DNA of 64,000 bases from Fulvivirga ulvae (GTDB taxonomy: Bacteria > Bacteroidota > Bacteroidia > Cytophagales > Cyclobacteriaceae): contig NZ_CP089981.1 in NCBI RefSeq assembly GCF_021389975.1, forward strand, positions 5,853,501 through 5,917,500, read 5' to 3'. Shown piece by piece: positions 1 through 9,700 of this stretch. The position numbers and the translations under genes are program-made. The notes under the pieces were generated by a model. The model did not search any database, had not been told where the DNA came from, and saw nothing but the letters and a program-made list of their open reading frames with translations. Position 1 is the first letter of the stretch. Each line of letters opens with the position of its first letter.

Positions 1-3000
1 ACTCATGGCCCCTTCTTTAGGGACAGGCTTTATGTCATTCCACACATAATATTCGTCTATATCTACCAGAGCCGGTCTTTCAATAATTTCAGTCTTTTGA
101 TTATTTACATCAAGTAGTGCATCGATTCCATACTCAAACAGCTTCCGCGACATTTTACCCGATAATGTAGTACTTACTCTCTTTAGTGCAAATGACTCAT
201 CAGAGGGTATGCTGTGTAGATAAAGTAAATCACCGTTATTATCAATGATTGCATCAGAAAGACTTCCGTTGACCAGATCATAGGAAACAAGTTCACCTTC
301 AAGTTCACAAAGAGGCCTTACAGACAAACTATATAACAGCTCATTTTCAAAAGCCATATTGCTTAAGTAATACTTAAAGGCATAACTGGATGTCGTTGGC
401 TTCCAAAATCCCAATTCATTTCCGCTTTTTAACAATCTTTTAGCAGGAACGCTTAAAGGATAAGACTGTATCCTGCTGAGTCCCTCCCCAACACCTCGGG
501 TATGCAGTACTATAGTGTGATTAAGAAAAGCATTTGCAATCGTTAAATTACCAGTTCGCTCGTCAACGGACGGAAAAACCTTTATATCATCCCATCCTCT
601 TTTCGTGTAATTTTCATCGACTTCAGGCATATTAGTGATATCGCTCTGACGATAAAACTGGCTTTCCTCTATAAGAATAGGCTGGGCCTGCGACCAGGTA
701 CCATCTAATTGAAGATTTGAAAAATTTATTTTAAAAGTATGCAGGTACTCTGCCTTTTCTTCATCCGCCCATTCAGACTCTGGTTTTGGCCTTGTGACTA
801 TTTCTACCCAAAAAACATACAATTTCCCCTGATAAATTATGGGCGATACTTTCCTGACAGGGATTTGTAAATTAACCTTTTCCCAATTGCCGTACTGAAT
901 ACCATATTTGTTTGCATTTTTCTCCCATTTATAAATATTTCTGATGGTTCGGTAGTAATATACACCTGGCTCAGAAGCTGTTACTCCGAATAAATGCAGG
1001 GTATCAGCTGCCTGATCGATGGTGTCTCTTCGCAGGTCACCGAGATGATGGTAAGCTCCGGCTATTTTCAATGACGATACCTCCTCAAAGCCTTTCATGT
1101 ACTTAGCATAAGCGTCCAGGGCATTCTTTGCATTGATCTTCTGTTGCAGCAAGGTAGATTCCAGCTCAGTGAATAGCTCTGTTTTGTTGTCTCGCAGATC
1201 CGGCTCAATGTAATTTTCAGGATACAGGAATACCTTTCTGTTTGCTTCCCATACACGATAATTTTTGCGCCATTCCCATTGTGCAGCAGGAATATCAGCG
1301 GGTAGCACATGCACCGATCCGTCTTCACTTTGTTCAAGATTCATCAGACACCTTTGGATGTACAGCTGCAAACTTGAAATACCTGCTACCAGCCTGGAGG
1401 TTCTGGCACAGCCCATGAGTTCCGTATCTATCAGAAAATAGTTGTAAAGATCATTTGTAGTAATAAACCATTGGTGATTTTCCGCTTCCTCCGTGTCTTC
1501 ATTATCAAATCGAAAGGTATGGATAAGGTAGTCCGTAAGCGCATCACGCTTGAACTCACGTATCCGGTCTTCCAGCGGGCCGATCTTCTCTTCCCAGGCC
1601 TCTTCAGTTTCATATTTTGTCCTTATGGCAGCTGTAACAGCTTTGACAGCGGTGGACAGCTCATTATAGTCGCTGGAAACAAACAAGGGAAGTACCTCCG
1701 CTCCTATCCCCAGTTGCTGAACCAGTTTTGCAAGACTGTAAAGCTTCCGGAGTGCCTTTAAAGCTTCGTTTGAGGTACCACCTCCCGGAAAAATGATCAC
1801 ATCATTGAGTACAGAAATAAGGCTGGCTTCTGCATTTAACAATTCAGCTATTTGCTCAATAGCATCTGCTGCAAATTTTGAAGAGGATGTATCAAATGAT
1901 GCAAGCGCATCATGCAAAATATCAATCTCTTTCAAAGTGTTGCTCAATTGCCTGTACATTTCAAATTCCCTGATATGCTCAAGCTGAGCAGTACGATAAT
2001 CATCAGGACTGACTGCCTTGAATATTTCGCCTGATCCTCCGGTGTTTAAGCGGATAAATTCCAATACCTGCGGATCAAAAGCTTTGTCTTTAAACCTGAT
2101 GGCAAGTTGTTGCAGTACACCTGCTAATTCATTCCATAACGCAAGAGGTTCAATAGCCTGGGCTATGCGGGTCAGTTGACTTCCCAGAACCGGGCTGTTA
2201 AAGTCATAGCCTCCGAGTAAGGCCAGCTTATCTACTTTGTCTGTGGCCTCTCCTAACCGTCCTCCCAGGGCGTTAAGTAAAATTACACTAATATGTTTTG
2301 TGATGAGGATGGCTCTGGCTTCCTCAACGGGTAATGGTATACTCGCTGGAATGTTTATAGCAGAACTCAGGTCAAAGTCAGGACTTAGCCAGAATTTTGC
2401 AGTGCTCTCAATATTTTCAAATAAAGTGGTATTGGCAGCAATAATATCCCTTGAAGCATCCAATGTTAAAGTTCCTACCCCCATGAATAACCGATCTGAC
2501 ACTTCCGGTGCTCCGGGCAACATATAGCTGGCTATAAGATCAAGCACAAAAGCATGGAATGCCGGGCGCTCTACCGTGAGCATATCAAGAATACTGACCG
2601 GAATGTTAATATTCAACCCTGACAGGTCACTTTCCAAACCTGCAACAATCTCAAATTCACCGGAACCCGTGGCTGTAAAGGTTGATCCGTTAGCTTCCAG
2701 GATTTGCCTCGAACTATCGGCATCCAGTCCATCAATGCTCGTCAGGGTATCGGCGGGAAAAGGTGTACCAGACAGCATTTGTTCACTAACCAGCCTGAGC
2801 AGGGCACTGGTTATCTGTACCTGCTGCTCCCGGGTGAGGCTATCTGCCAATGGTGACGGAATGGTCAGACTGAAAGTTGTCGGGCCTTCTACACTCATCC
2901 GGTAAGTTCTCAAGTCAGCAGGAACCAGCAGGGTATTATTAGCCCTTACCACGGCTCTGGACTGGTCTTCGGAAATACCCTCAACATGCGAAAATATAGT

Positions 3001-6000
3001 ATCTGTAAACAGAAGGTTCCCCTCACGCTGGATCTGCGACCAGATGTCGTAAGCCATCGCTTCGGGAGCAGCAAACCGTGCTTCTACCAACGGTGAACCC
3101 AAAAGTATAAAAGCCAGTTCATCAACAGTAAAGTCACTGTTTTTATACCATTCCATAAGTTGGGCCAGAACGGATACATCTTCAAAACCAGTAAGGTATC
3201 CCGTGGCAACGGATGACTCAATACCGATCAGGAAGAACAATTCATGGACCTTCAGTTTGTATTTTTTAAGTACCAGAACATGCCTGTATATAAGCGAAAG
3301 GTTGGCCACTGTCAGTGAGAAGGTCCCGTCAGAGGCCGATACCCCGAGCGGACCCTTGAGGTTTTCGATGAGTGCGTATAACTCCTCGTCATTTATTCCT
3401 AACCCGGAAAGCAGCCGGTGCAGAGTGCTTGTGGTAGCAGTACCGGCAACACTTCCGTCGGTAACATACGCAGGATGCCTGAAATCAAGGCTCCAGGCCG
3501 ACATGTCCTCCATGGCCCATCTATCTTCCGGGGTATGAATGAAGCTTCGCATGTTAAATTTCCTATCGAAAAGAGAGGGACTGCCTTCTACCGGAATTTG
3601 ATAGATAAGCGCACACAGGTCATCAATACTCAGTTTAAGCTCCTTTTGTAATTCCACAAACGCCGCTATCCTGCCAGGGTACAAATTATTAATTTCTGCA
3701 CCATCCAATGATTCCCGCAGGTTATAAAGCACCTGATCAAGCTCTTTTATTGACCAATTCAGCTGGCTCCATAGCCGGATAAATCGGTGCATTCTGTCCA
3801 ATGTTCCCGCATCTGCTTCCCTCAGGTCTTCGTGATCAAACTGGATATCGCCAGTCGAACTCGATGCCCTTACTTCCAGCGCTTGGGTATGGTTCAATGT
3901 CACGAAACGTGTTTCTATAAGATCAGTAAACTGCTTCCGCTTTATACCCAGCTTTTGGAGCAGGTGTTGTACATCAATGCTATCTATGGCTCCTGCTTCA
4001 ATATCATAAAGCCCGGCCTGAAATGCCTCCTCCTGGTAGGCGCCAAGATTTTGAAGCAGCCTGTATTGTGCCCCTGACAGCTTAAGATCAGCCTGAGGGA
4101 TGATACCCGCATCATCGTCGATAAAGGCCAGCAATTCCCTGGCAATCGAAGCGCGGGTGATGGGGAAGTGACGCAAGTAGACTTCCAGAGCAGTTACCGG
4201 CAAGTTAAAAGGCTGTTTTAAGCTACGGATTGGTAAAGGCTCTGATTCACTTTCAAGGCTAATCAGGTCATAAACATGGTTCTCAATTTCACTGCGATCA
4301 GAAGGTAATTCCACCTCATCCTCACCCCCGTCCTCTTCTTTCTTGTCTTGTACATATATGAAATTTTCCAATACTTCATTGATAATGGAGAGATACGGTA
4401 GGAGTTCATGCGTATTTTCACAAGTCAGTTTCAGACCCGTCCACAAATCCGGTCTGCGCACCTTAGGGTTCAGAGCATGGTCAGTGTGATCTCCAGTAAA
4501 GTGTTCATCCAGCACATGCTCGGTCAAAAAACTCATCAGATCGGTAAAATAAGCGGCGGGACTGATAATCGAAGAACAGTGATCACATTGACAAAAATCT
4601 GTTTCTCCAAAAAACTCTTCATAGCCATTTAATCGCCGAAGGTATTCGTTGATCTCTTCATCGGCCCCATCAACAGGGCTACCTCCCAAAGGGTTTCTCA
4701 GGATGTCAATAATATTGATCATACCCACGCCAAGGTTAAGGGCCGCTATCTTAGCATTTTCATAATATAGTTTAGCAATCGGTTCGGCAAAGCCGGTGTT
4801 TTTCACAAAGGTTGGGTAGCTCTGCCTCGTGATCTCATTGGCTCCTTTATAATGCTGCTTCAGCTTAAAGGTATCTGATGCATCGCCCGTGATCTTGTAC
4901 AGGCGTTTGTTGGTTTTCAGGTTATTCAATACCATTTCCTGTTCGGATTCAGAGAACCCCGACAAGTTGATATTGTTGACCGCGCCATTGTTATAATTTA
5001 TGGAAAGAAAGTTCAACCCAGCATTTTGACTATAAAATTTGCCCATCAATGGCTGAATACCCTGATTTTCCATAAGTTGACTCCTGGATTTGAAGGTTTC
5101 ATGTGGGTAAAGTCTCTCAATTTGCTTTTGTTTAAGTCTGGCTTTCCTTTCCAGCTTTTCATCATCTTCAACCTGCGCCTGCATGAGCACTTCTTTCCAT
5201 GCTTCCACATCCCAGGCTGCCAGATCTTTGAGTGATTCTACCGGGGCATTGCTGTTATAGTTTTTAATCACCTGATGTAACTGCAGATCACCCTGAGCCA
5301 GAGCGTAGATATTGGCCTCCAGGTTAAGTTTACGTCCTTCTTCCTGACTGATGACCTTGTCTTCTTCAAGTGCTTTTATTGATTCAGGACCAAGGGTACT
5401 CAAGGTCAGCTTTCTGGCAATGAGTTGTTGGGCAATGGGCTCGTCGAAACCAATGATCTCTGTCAGTTTGAATATGTCGGCTTGTTTCAGTGCACTTTCA
5501 AACAGGACATTATCCTTAATGGGCGTTTTGGGTTGTATGATAAAATTTAAGTTCTCGGCTCCGCTCCAGGTAGCCAGTTTTCCACGGGCCTCAAGCCTGG
5601 CTGATGCATTCAGATTACTATTGTCAACAGCTTCTTCCAGATAGTCCGCAATGGAGTACTCAGGGTCTGAAAGTGAAGTAAACTTCAGCTTTTTAGCCCA
5701 GTACTTCAGTGCATAGGAAGATGTATCAAAAAAGGATGCAGCCTGCTTTTGCAATTCGGATTGTGCTTTTTGCACAATGTCTGCATAGACCTTAGGCTGA
5801 TCTTTTTGAAGGGATTGTGGTGTAGCACTAACATTTTCAGCAAGATTAAGCACAATATCCTTTGAGGGAGGTTGATCTTGCTGGTGATCTTCCGCAATGG
5901 ATTCCAGCTCTATGACAATGCCTTTCTTTTTTACTATATTTTTTAAAGGACTTCCTTCTGTTGTATGGATCATTTCGTCTCCGGCATAGAGTCGAAAAAA

Positions 6001-6546
6001 CACGTCAGGGAGGTCGTCTTTGGGATCATCTTTAAATTTTGATTCGGGGTATTGAATATAAAAGCTTCCGCTCTTATCAGTTATACTCACACCAAGCTGG
6101 TCGCATATCTTATGGTCTTTATCCCAGGCCTCAACTTTAATATCTGGTACCACGGCCTGAGTTTCTTTTAACGTTACGATCCCCTGAACCGAATACGTCT
6201 TTGGTATATCCGGATCATCAACGACATGATCCTCATCCAGGATAATAGTGATACCATCAAGGTCTTCAGCATTTTTGATGGGTTTGTTTTCGGTGGTATG
6301 GATTACTGTATCTCCCTGATAAACCAGGAAGAAAACATCAGGCAGACTGTCTTTATAATCATCGTAGAAGCGGCTTTCATCATACTCCATGGCAAATTGC
6401 CCCTGCTGGTCGGTATAGGCAGTTGCCAGGTAATCGCTCACTTCATGATCTTTATCCCAGGCTGAAATCCTTAGGCCGAAAATCGGCTCTTTCTTTGAAT
6501 TCAGTACCTGTCCGGATATGGTAAAGGTTGGGGCTTCAGTAGGCAT
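1..6546 (-). CDS. Tc toxin subunit A (TcA)-like protein, C-terminus beyond the window
   Basis: TcA subunits form the pentameric pore and translocation channel of Tc toxins and inject the toxin released by the TcB-TcC cocoon. The frame is open from ATG 6546 down to base 1 (2182 codons, no stop), so only the N-terminal part is present; family members usually exceed 2300 residues. Residues about 8-100 and 115-210 are two copies of a transthyretin-like beta-sandwich, each with an AWDKDH motif and a LPDVFF motif. A Cys-rich CQCDHC...SPAAYF segment near residue 648 is the VRP1 hallmark. The conserved YRVWEANRKVFLYPEN block lies near residue 1755, at the start of the neuraminidase-like region. The gene follows the TcB-TcC gene on the same strand, 247 bases downstream. 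No Shine-Dalgarno sequence is seen, which is usual for Bacteroidota. Confidence 0.92.
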   Translation of the reverse strand, partial: MPTEAPTFTISGQVLNSKKEPIFGLRISAWDKDHEVSDYLATAYTDQQGQFAMEYDESRFYDDYKDSLPDVFFLVYQGDTVIHTTENKPIKNAEDLDGITIILDEDHVVDDPDIPKTYSVQGIVTLKETQAVVPDIKVEAWDKDHKICDQLGVSITDKSGSFYIQYPESKFKDDPKDDLPDVFFRLYAGDEMIHTTEGSPLKNIVKKKGIVIELESIAEDHQQDQPPSKDIVLNLAENVSATPQSLQKDQPKVYADIVQKAQSELQKQAASFFDTSSYALKYWAKKLKFTSLSDPEYSIADYLEEAVDNSNLNASARLEARGKLATWSGAENLNFIIQPKTPIKDNVLFESALKQADIFKLTEIIGFDEPIAQQLIARKLTLSTLGPESIKALEEDKVISQEEGRKLNLEANIYALAQGDLQLHQVIKNYNSNAPVESLKDLAAWDVEAWKEVLMQAQVEDDEKLERKARLKQKQIERLYPHETFKSRSQLMENQGIQPLMGKFYSQNAGLNFLSINYNNGAVNNINLSGFSESEQEMVLNNLKTNKRLYKITGDASDTFKLKQHYKGANEITRQSYPTFVKNTGFAEPIAKLYYENAKIAALNLGVGMINIIDILRNPLGGSPVDGADEEINEYLRRLNGYEEFFGETDFCQCDHCSSIISPAAYFTDLMSFLTEHVLDEHFTGDHTDHALNPKVRRPDLWTGLKLTCENTHELLPYLSIINEVLENFIYVQDKKEEDGGEDEVELPSDRSEIENHVYDLISLESESEPLPIRSLKQPFNLPVTALEVYLRHFPITRASIARELLAFIDDDAGIIPQADLKLSGAQYRLLQNLGAYQEEAFQAGLYDIEAGAIDSIDVQHLLQKLGIKRKQFTDLIETRFVTLNHTQALEVRASSSTGDIQFDHEDLREADAGTLDRMHRFIRLWSQLNWSIKELDQVLYNLRESLDGAEINNLYPGRIAAFVELQKELKLSIDDLCALIYQIPVEGSPSLFDRKFNMRSFIHTPEDRWAMEDMSAWSLDFRHPAYVTDGSVAGTATTSTLHRLLSGLGINDEELYALIENLKGPLGVSASDGTFSLTVANLSLIYRHVLVLKKYKLKVHELFFLIGIESSVATGYLTGFEDVSVLAQLMEWYKNSDFTVDELAFILLGSPLVEARFAAPEAMAYDIWSQIQREGNLLFTDTIFSHVEGISEDQSRAVVRANNTLLVPADLRTYRMSVEGPTTFSLTIPSPLADSLTREQQVQITSALLRLVSEQMLSGTPFPADTLTSIDGLDADSSRQILEANGSTFTATGSGEFEIVAGLESDLSGLNINIPVSILDMLTVERPAFHAFVLDLIASYMLPGAPEVSDRLFMGVGTLTLDASRDIIAANTTLFENIESTAKFWLSPDFDLSSAINIPASIPLPVEEARAILITKHISVILLNALGGRLGEATDKVDKLALLGGYDFNSPVLGSQLTRIAQAIEPLALWNELAGVLQQLAIRFKDKAFDPQVLEFIRLNTGGSGEIFKAVSPDDYRTAQLEHIREFEMYRQLSNTLKEIDILHDALASFDTSSSKFAADAIEQIAELLNAEASLISVLNDVIIFPGGGTSNEALKALRKLYSLAKLVQQLGIGAEVLPLFVSSDYNELSTAVKAVTAAIRTKYETEEAWEEKIGPLEDRIREFKRDALTDYLIHTFRFDNEDTEEAENHQWFITTNDLYNYFLIDTELMGCARTSRLVAGISSLQLYIQRCLMNLEQSEDGSVHVLPADIPAAQWEWRKNYRVWEANRKVFLYPENYIEPDLRDNKTELFTELESTLLQQKINAKNALDAYAKYMKGFEEVSSLKIAGAYHHLGDLRRDTIDQAADTLHLFGVTASEPGVYYYRTIRNIYKWEKNANKYGIQYGNWEKVNLQIPVRKVSPIIYQGKLYVFWVEIVTRPKPESEWADEEKAEYLHTFKINFSNLQLDGTWSQAQPILIEESQFYRQSDITNMPEVDENYTKRGWDDIKVFPSVDERTGNLTIANAFLNHTIVLHTRGVGEGLSRIQSYPLSVPAKRLLKSGNELGFWKPTTSSYAFKYYLSNMAFENELLYSLSVRPLCELEGELVSYDLVNGSLSDAIIDNNGDLLYLHSIPSDESFALKRVSTTLSGKMSRKLFEYGIDALLDVNNQKTEIIERPALVDIDEYYVWNDIKPVPKEGAMS

Positions 6547-6666
6547 GGTTAGTTGGTTTTAAAATATATTATATTCTTGTTATTATGCTTTAGTTTAAAA
6601 ATTAAGTTGATGGTTACCGTTTTTCGTGATTTTTATTGGTTAATGTTTCATTTTCATTGAGTTAAG

Positions 6667-6735
6667 CGTGATCTGCCGGGGGACAGATCACGGTGATAGT
6701 TTAATAGTGGTGTGGTCTGTCGGGGGACAGACCAC
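6667..6735. repeat. Pair of related perfect hairpins between the TcB-TcC and TcA genes
   Basis: Two palindromes of the same design lie 45 bases apart. Hairpin 1 has 9-bp arms at 6667-6675 and 6684-6692 with a loop of CCGGGGGA. Hairpin 2 has 10-bp arms at 6712-6721 and 6726-6735 with a GGGG loop. Both share a core that reads CTGTCCCCC on the minus strand. No T-tract follows on the minus strand, so they are not obvious intrinsic terminators. They could be REP-like elements, or mRNA-processing or attenuation structures that set the TcA:TcBC ratio; the latter is inference. Confidence 0.75.
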
Positions 6736-6793
6736 GGGTTAAGAGGATGGACTTCGGTGATAGGTATACCTTGGACATATCACACTAAAGCTT

Positions 6794-9700
6794 TTAATCT
6801 CCTCCTTGGAAGAACCTTACAACCTGCCCCCTAAACCCTCCATTTTCATCAGAAAGAAAATATCTATAGGTAATATTCATACCAAACATTTCTGCCATTG
6901 CTTCCATTGTATTATTACACCCACTGGAATACGGGCATGGGGGATGAAAGCCTCTTATCTCAAGTTCAATATCAGACCCCAAGCGTATTCTCATAAGAGC
7001 TTTTTGCTCTGTATGTCCTAATTTACTAGGCAATCCAATCTCACTCACTTCCCACCACCTGCTGATCTCGGTTCCATCAGTTTCTCGCACAATGATCTCG
7101 GCTATATGATTACCCTGCCCGGATGCTTCCTCATAAGACGCATAAGCGGGACCTACTTCAATCTCGTTACCATCTATAACCGGACGATGAATCTGCTCAG
7201 GTACACCATCACTAACATCTACTACCTGTCTACCCGCCCTAGTCTGCCCAACAGTAGAAGTACTACCATGAACACCGGTAGCTCTACTACGAGCAGCCCA
7301 TAAATCAAAACCACCGCCAACTGCAGCCTGCATACCACCTCCAATTAATGCATTTACACCCACAGATTGTAAATTCAAGTCCTCACCCATAACTCCCTGG
7401 CGCAATAACTCCATGCCACCACCCTCAGCAGCTCCCGCACCAAATCTGGCAGCAGAAGCTCGCGCCATACTTCCCATAGTTAACTGTCTGGCAGCGGTCG
7501 TTCCGGCAGATGCATAACCACCTAGTCCTCCTGTAAACATGCCCGTGACTCCTGAAAATGCCAACTGTCCCCAGTCAAATTCTCGTTGAGTTCCAAACCC
7601 TAAGTTCAATGCTTGTATTGCTGCATCACTTACCACCCCTCCAACCAGTCCGATTCCACCACCTATTATAACTGCTGCTTCAGCAGAAACTCCAATTGCA
7701 ACTCCACCAACAGCACCAGCCACACCCATCATATAGGCTGCTGCACCAGCAGTCACCAGAACCAATGCAAGAACCACCACGCCAATAATTACCCAATGCC
7801 ACCATTGCATTTCCTCTACGGGGTCGCTGCTATTTGCACTACCTCCGGGCGTCCCATCCACACTTCCATTTGGATCACCTGCACCCACAGGCAATTCACT
7901 ATTGACCTCTTCCGGCCCTAGCAATGCCCCATCTGGACTACCTTGAGGAGATGCCGCAGGATCCGTACTTCCATGTTGTGGCGTTTGTCCTGCTTCTAAA
8001 GGTTCTGTACCAACAGGAACTCCCGGTATACGATCAGGATGATGAGTTGAGCCTCTTCTGCCCTCTCCCGAACCTCCCGGACTTCCGAGTCTTCTTCCTA
8101 TTCCGGAACCCCTACCAACAGATTCATCATGCGATCTCCCGGAAGATTCTCCTCCATGTTCAGAGCCGGTTCTTACGTTACCGCCCGTTCCCCCACCAGA
8201 TGTACTTGACCCGTCATCAACATCTCCTCCATTCCCCTCGCTACCTAATCCAGTACCAGAATCTCCTCCCCCACCTGATTCTTGCTCGGTTTGAGAATCA
8301 TCACCTCCTGCAACTTCTTCAATAGCGTCACCGGAAGTATGTTCTTCCCCCATCATATGCTCAATGTCGTTGATTGCAAGAGCAGTCCAAAAACGTGCTA
8401 CTTCATTAATATCTGAAATATTATATTCTATTCCCTGATAGATAATTCTTGGTGGAGATTCGTCCCGTCTGTGCGATTCGATGAACGACTCTAAATATTC
8501 TGTCTCGCTTGCTCTATCGGTAAAGGTGTGTTCTACACCGCCCGGATCCACCCATGTTCTACTAAAAGAGCCCGTTTCAACGGCTTGAGCCGGTGAAGTG
8601 ACAGAACTCTGCAACCCATTCGGGTCAACCTCATTCACCGGATTATTATGCACAAACTGGTAAAGATTCAGGCCGTCTTCAGGGCCTATCGGGTCAGGGT
8701 TGAGCCAGCGACATAGCCAGGGGGCGTAATACCTGAAGCCGTAATAGTATAGCTTAGTGGCATCATCGCGTTCCTTACCGGTATACCTGTAGTCTCTGGC
8801 TCTTACGTCCGTAAGGTTGTCTCCATAGATAAAGGCGGCACCGCCGAAGGCAAAGTATTCCTCGTAAGAAATGATATCTCCATCTTCATTGAGTTCAAAA
8901 GCTGATGAACCCAAATGGTCGTTGAGCTGGTAGTGAATTTTATGGGTATTCAGTTCGGTAGTTTCACGGCCGCTCCTGTCCGTTGTCCAGCGATGCATGA
9001 TGGCGACTTTCTGACTGCCGTCACTAAGGTGCGAGGAGTATCTTTCCAATATTAGGGTAGTGCCTTCATGAACGCGTTTGATCTCACAGCCATCCAGATA
9101 GATCTTTTCAATGGTTTGCGTTCCTCCCGACGTTTCCCGGGTTGTTATTTTTCTTACTCGCTGGCCATCGCCTCCGTAGACATAATATTCTGCATCGTCA
9201 TTGCCAGCGCTGCGCGGTACTATTACTGCGGATGAAAGCTGGTTAAGGTAATTCCAATCTACCCGATGTAAATGTGACAGGCTTGCAGGGTTACCGTTTG
9301 TGTCAAAAGTACTCAGGTCTGTACCTTCTACTGAGCGATTTGAGTCTTCAGCCACCTGGTAATCACGCCTCCATCTGAAAACTTCGGAAGGCCGTAATCC
9401 TGAATTATGCACCATTGACCGCATGTTACCTGCAATGTCGTAAGTATAGCGCCGGGTGTAACTGGTGATCAGGTCCATGTTGGACGTGTTGATGTGGTGT
9501 GTACCTTTAATGAAGCCCGGCGCATCAGGTGCGTGGGCATAATCCATGCGCTGCAGGGCCTGATGGGTACGCCCTTCAACCACGGTTAGCTGGTAGAAAG
9601 CATCGTAGCTATACTGGTTAACCCTTGGTCGTGCAAATAGTATGGTGCCATTAGGCTGGGCACTATCCGTTATATGCGTGATGTTACCAACGGCATCGTA

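Noticed and set aside
6547..6793. Twin hairpins considered as terminators between the toxin genes
   Set aside because: No T-tract follows either stem on the minus strand, so intrinsic termination is not supported.
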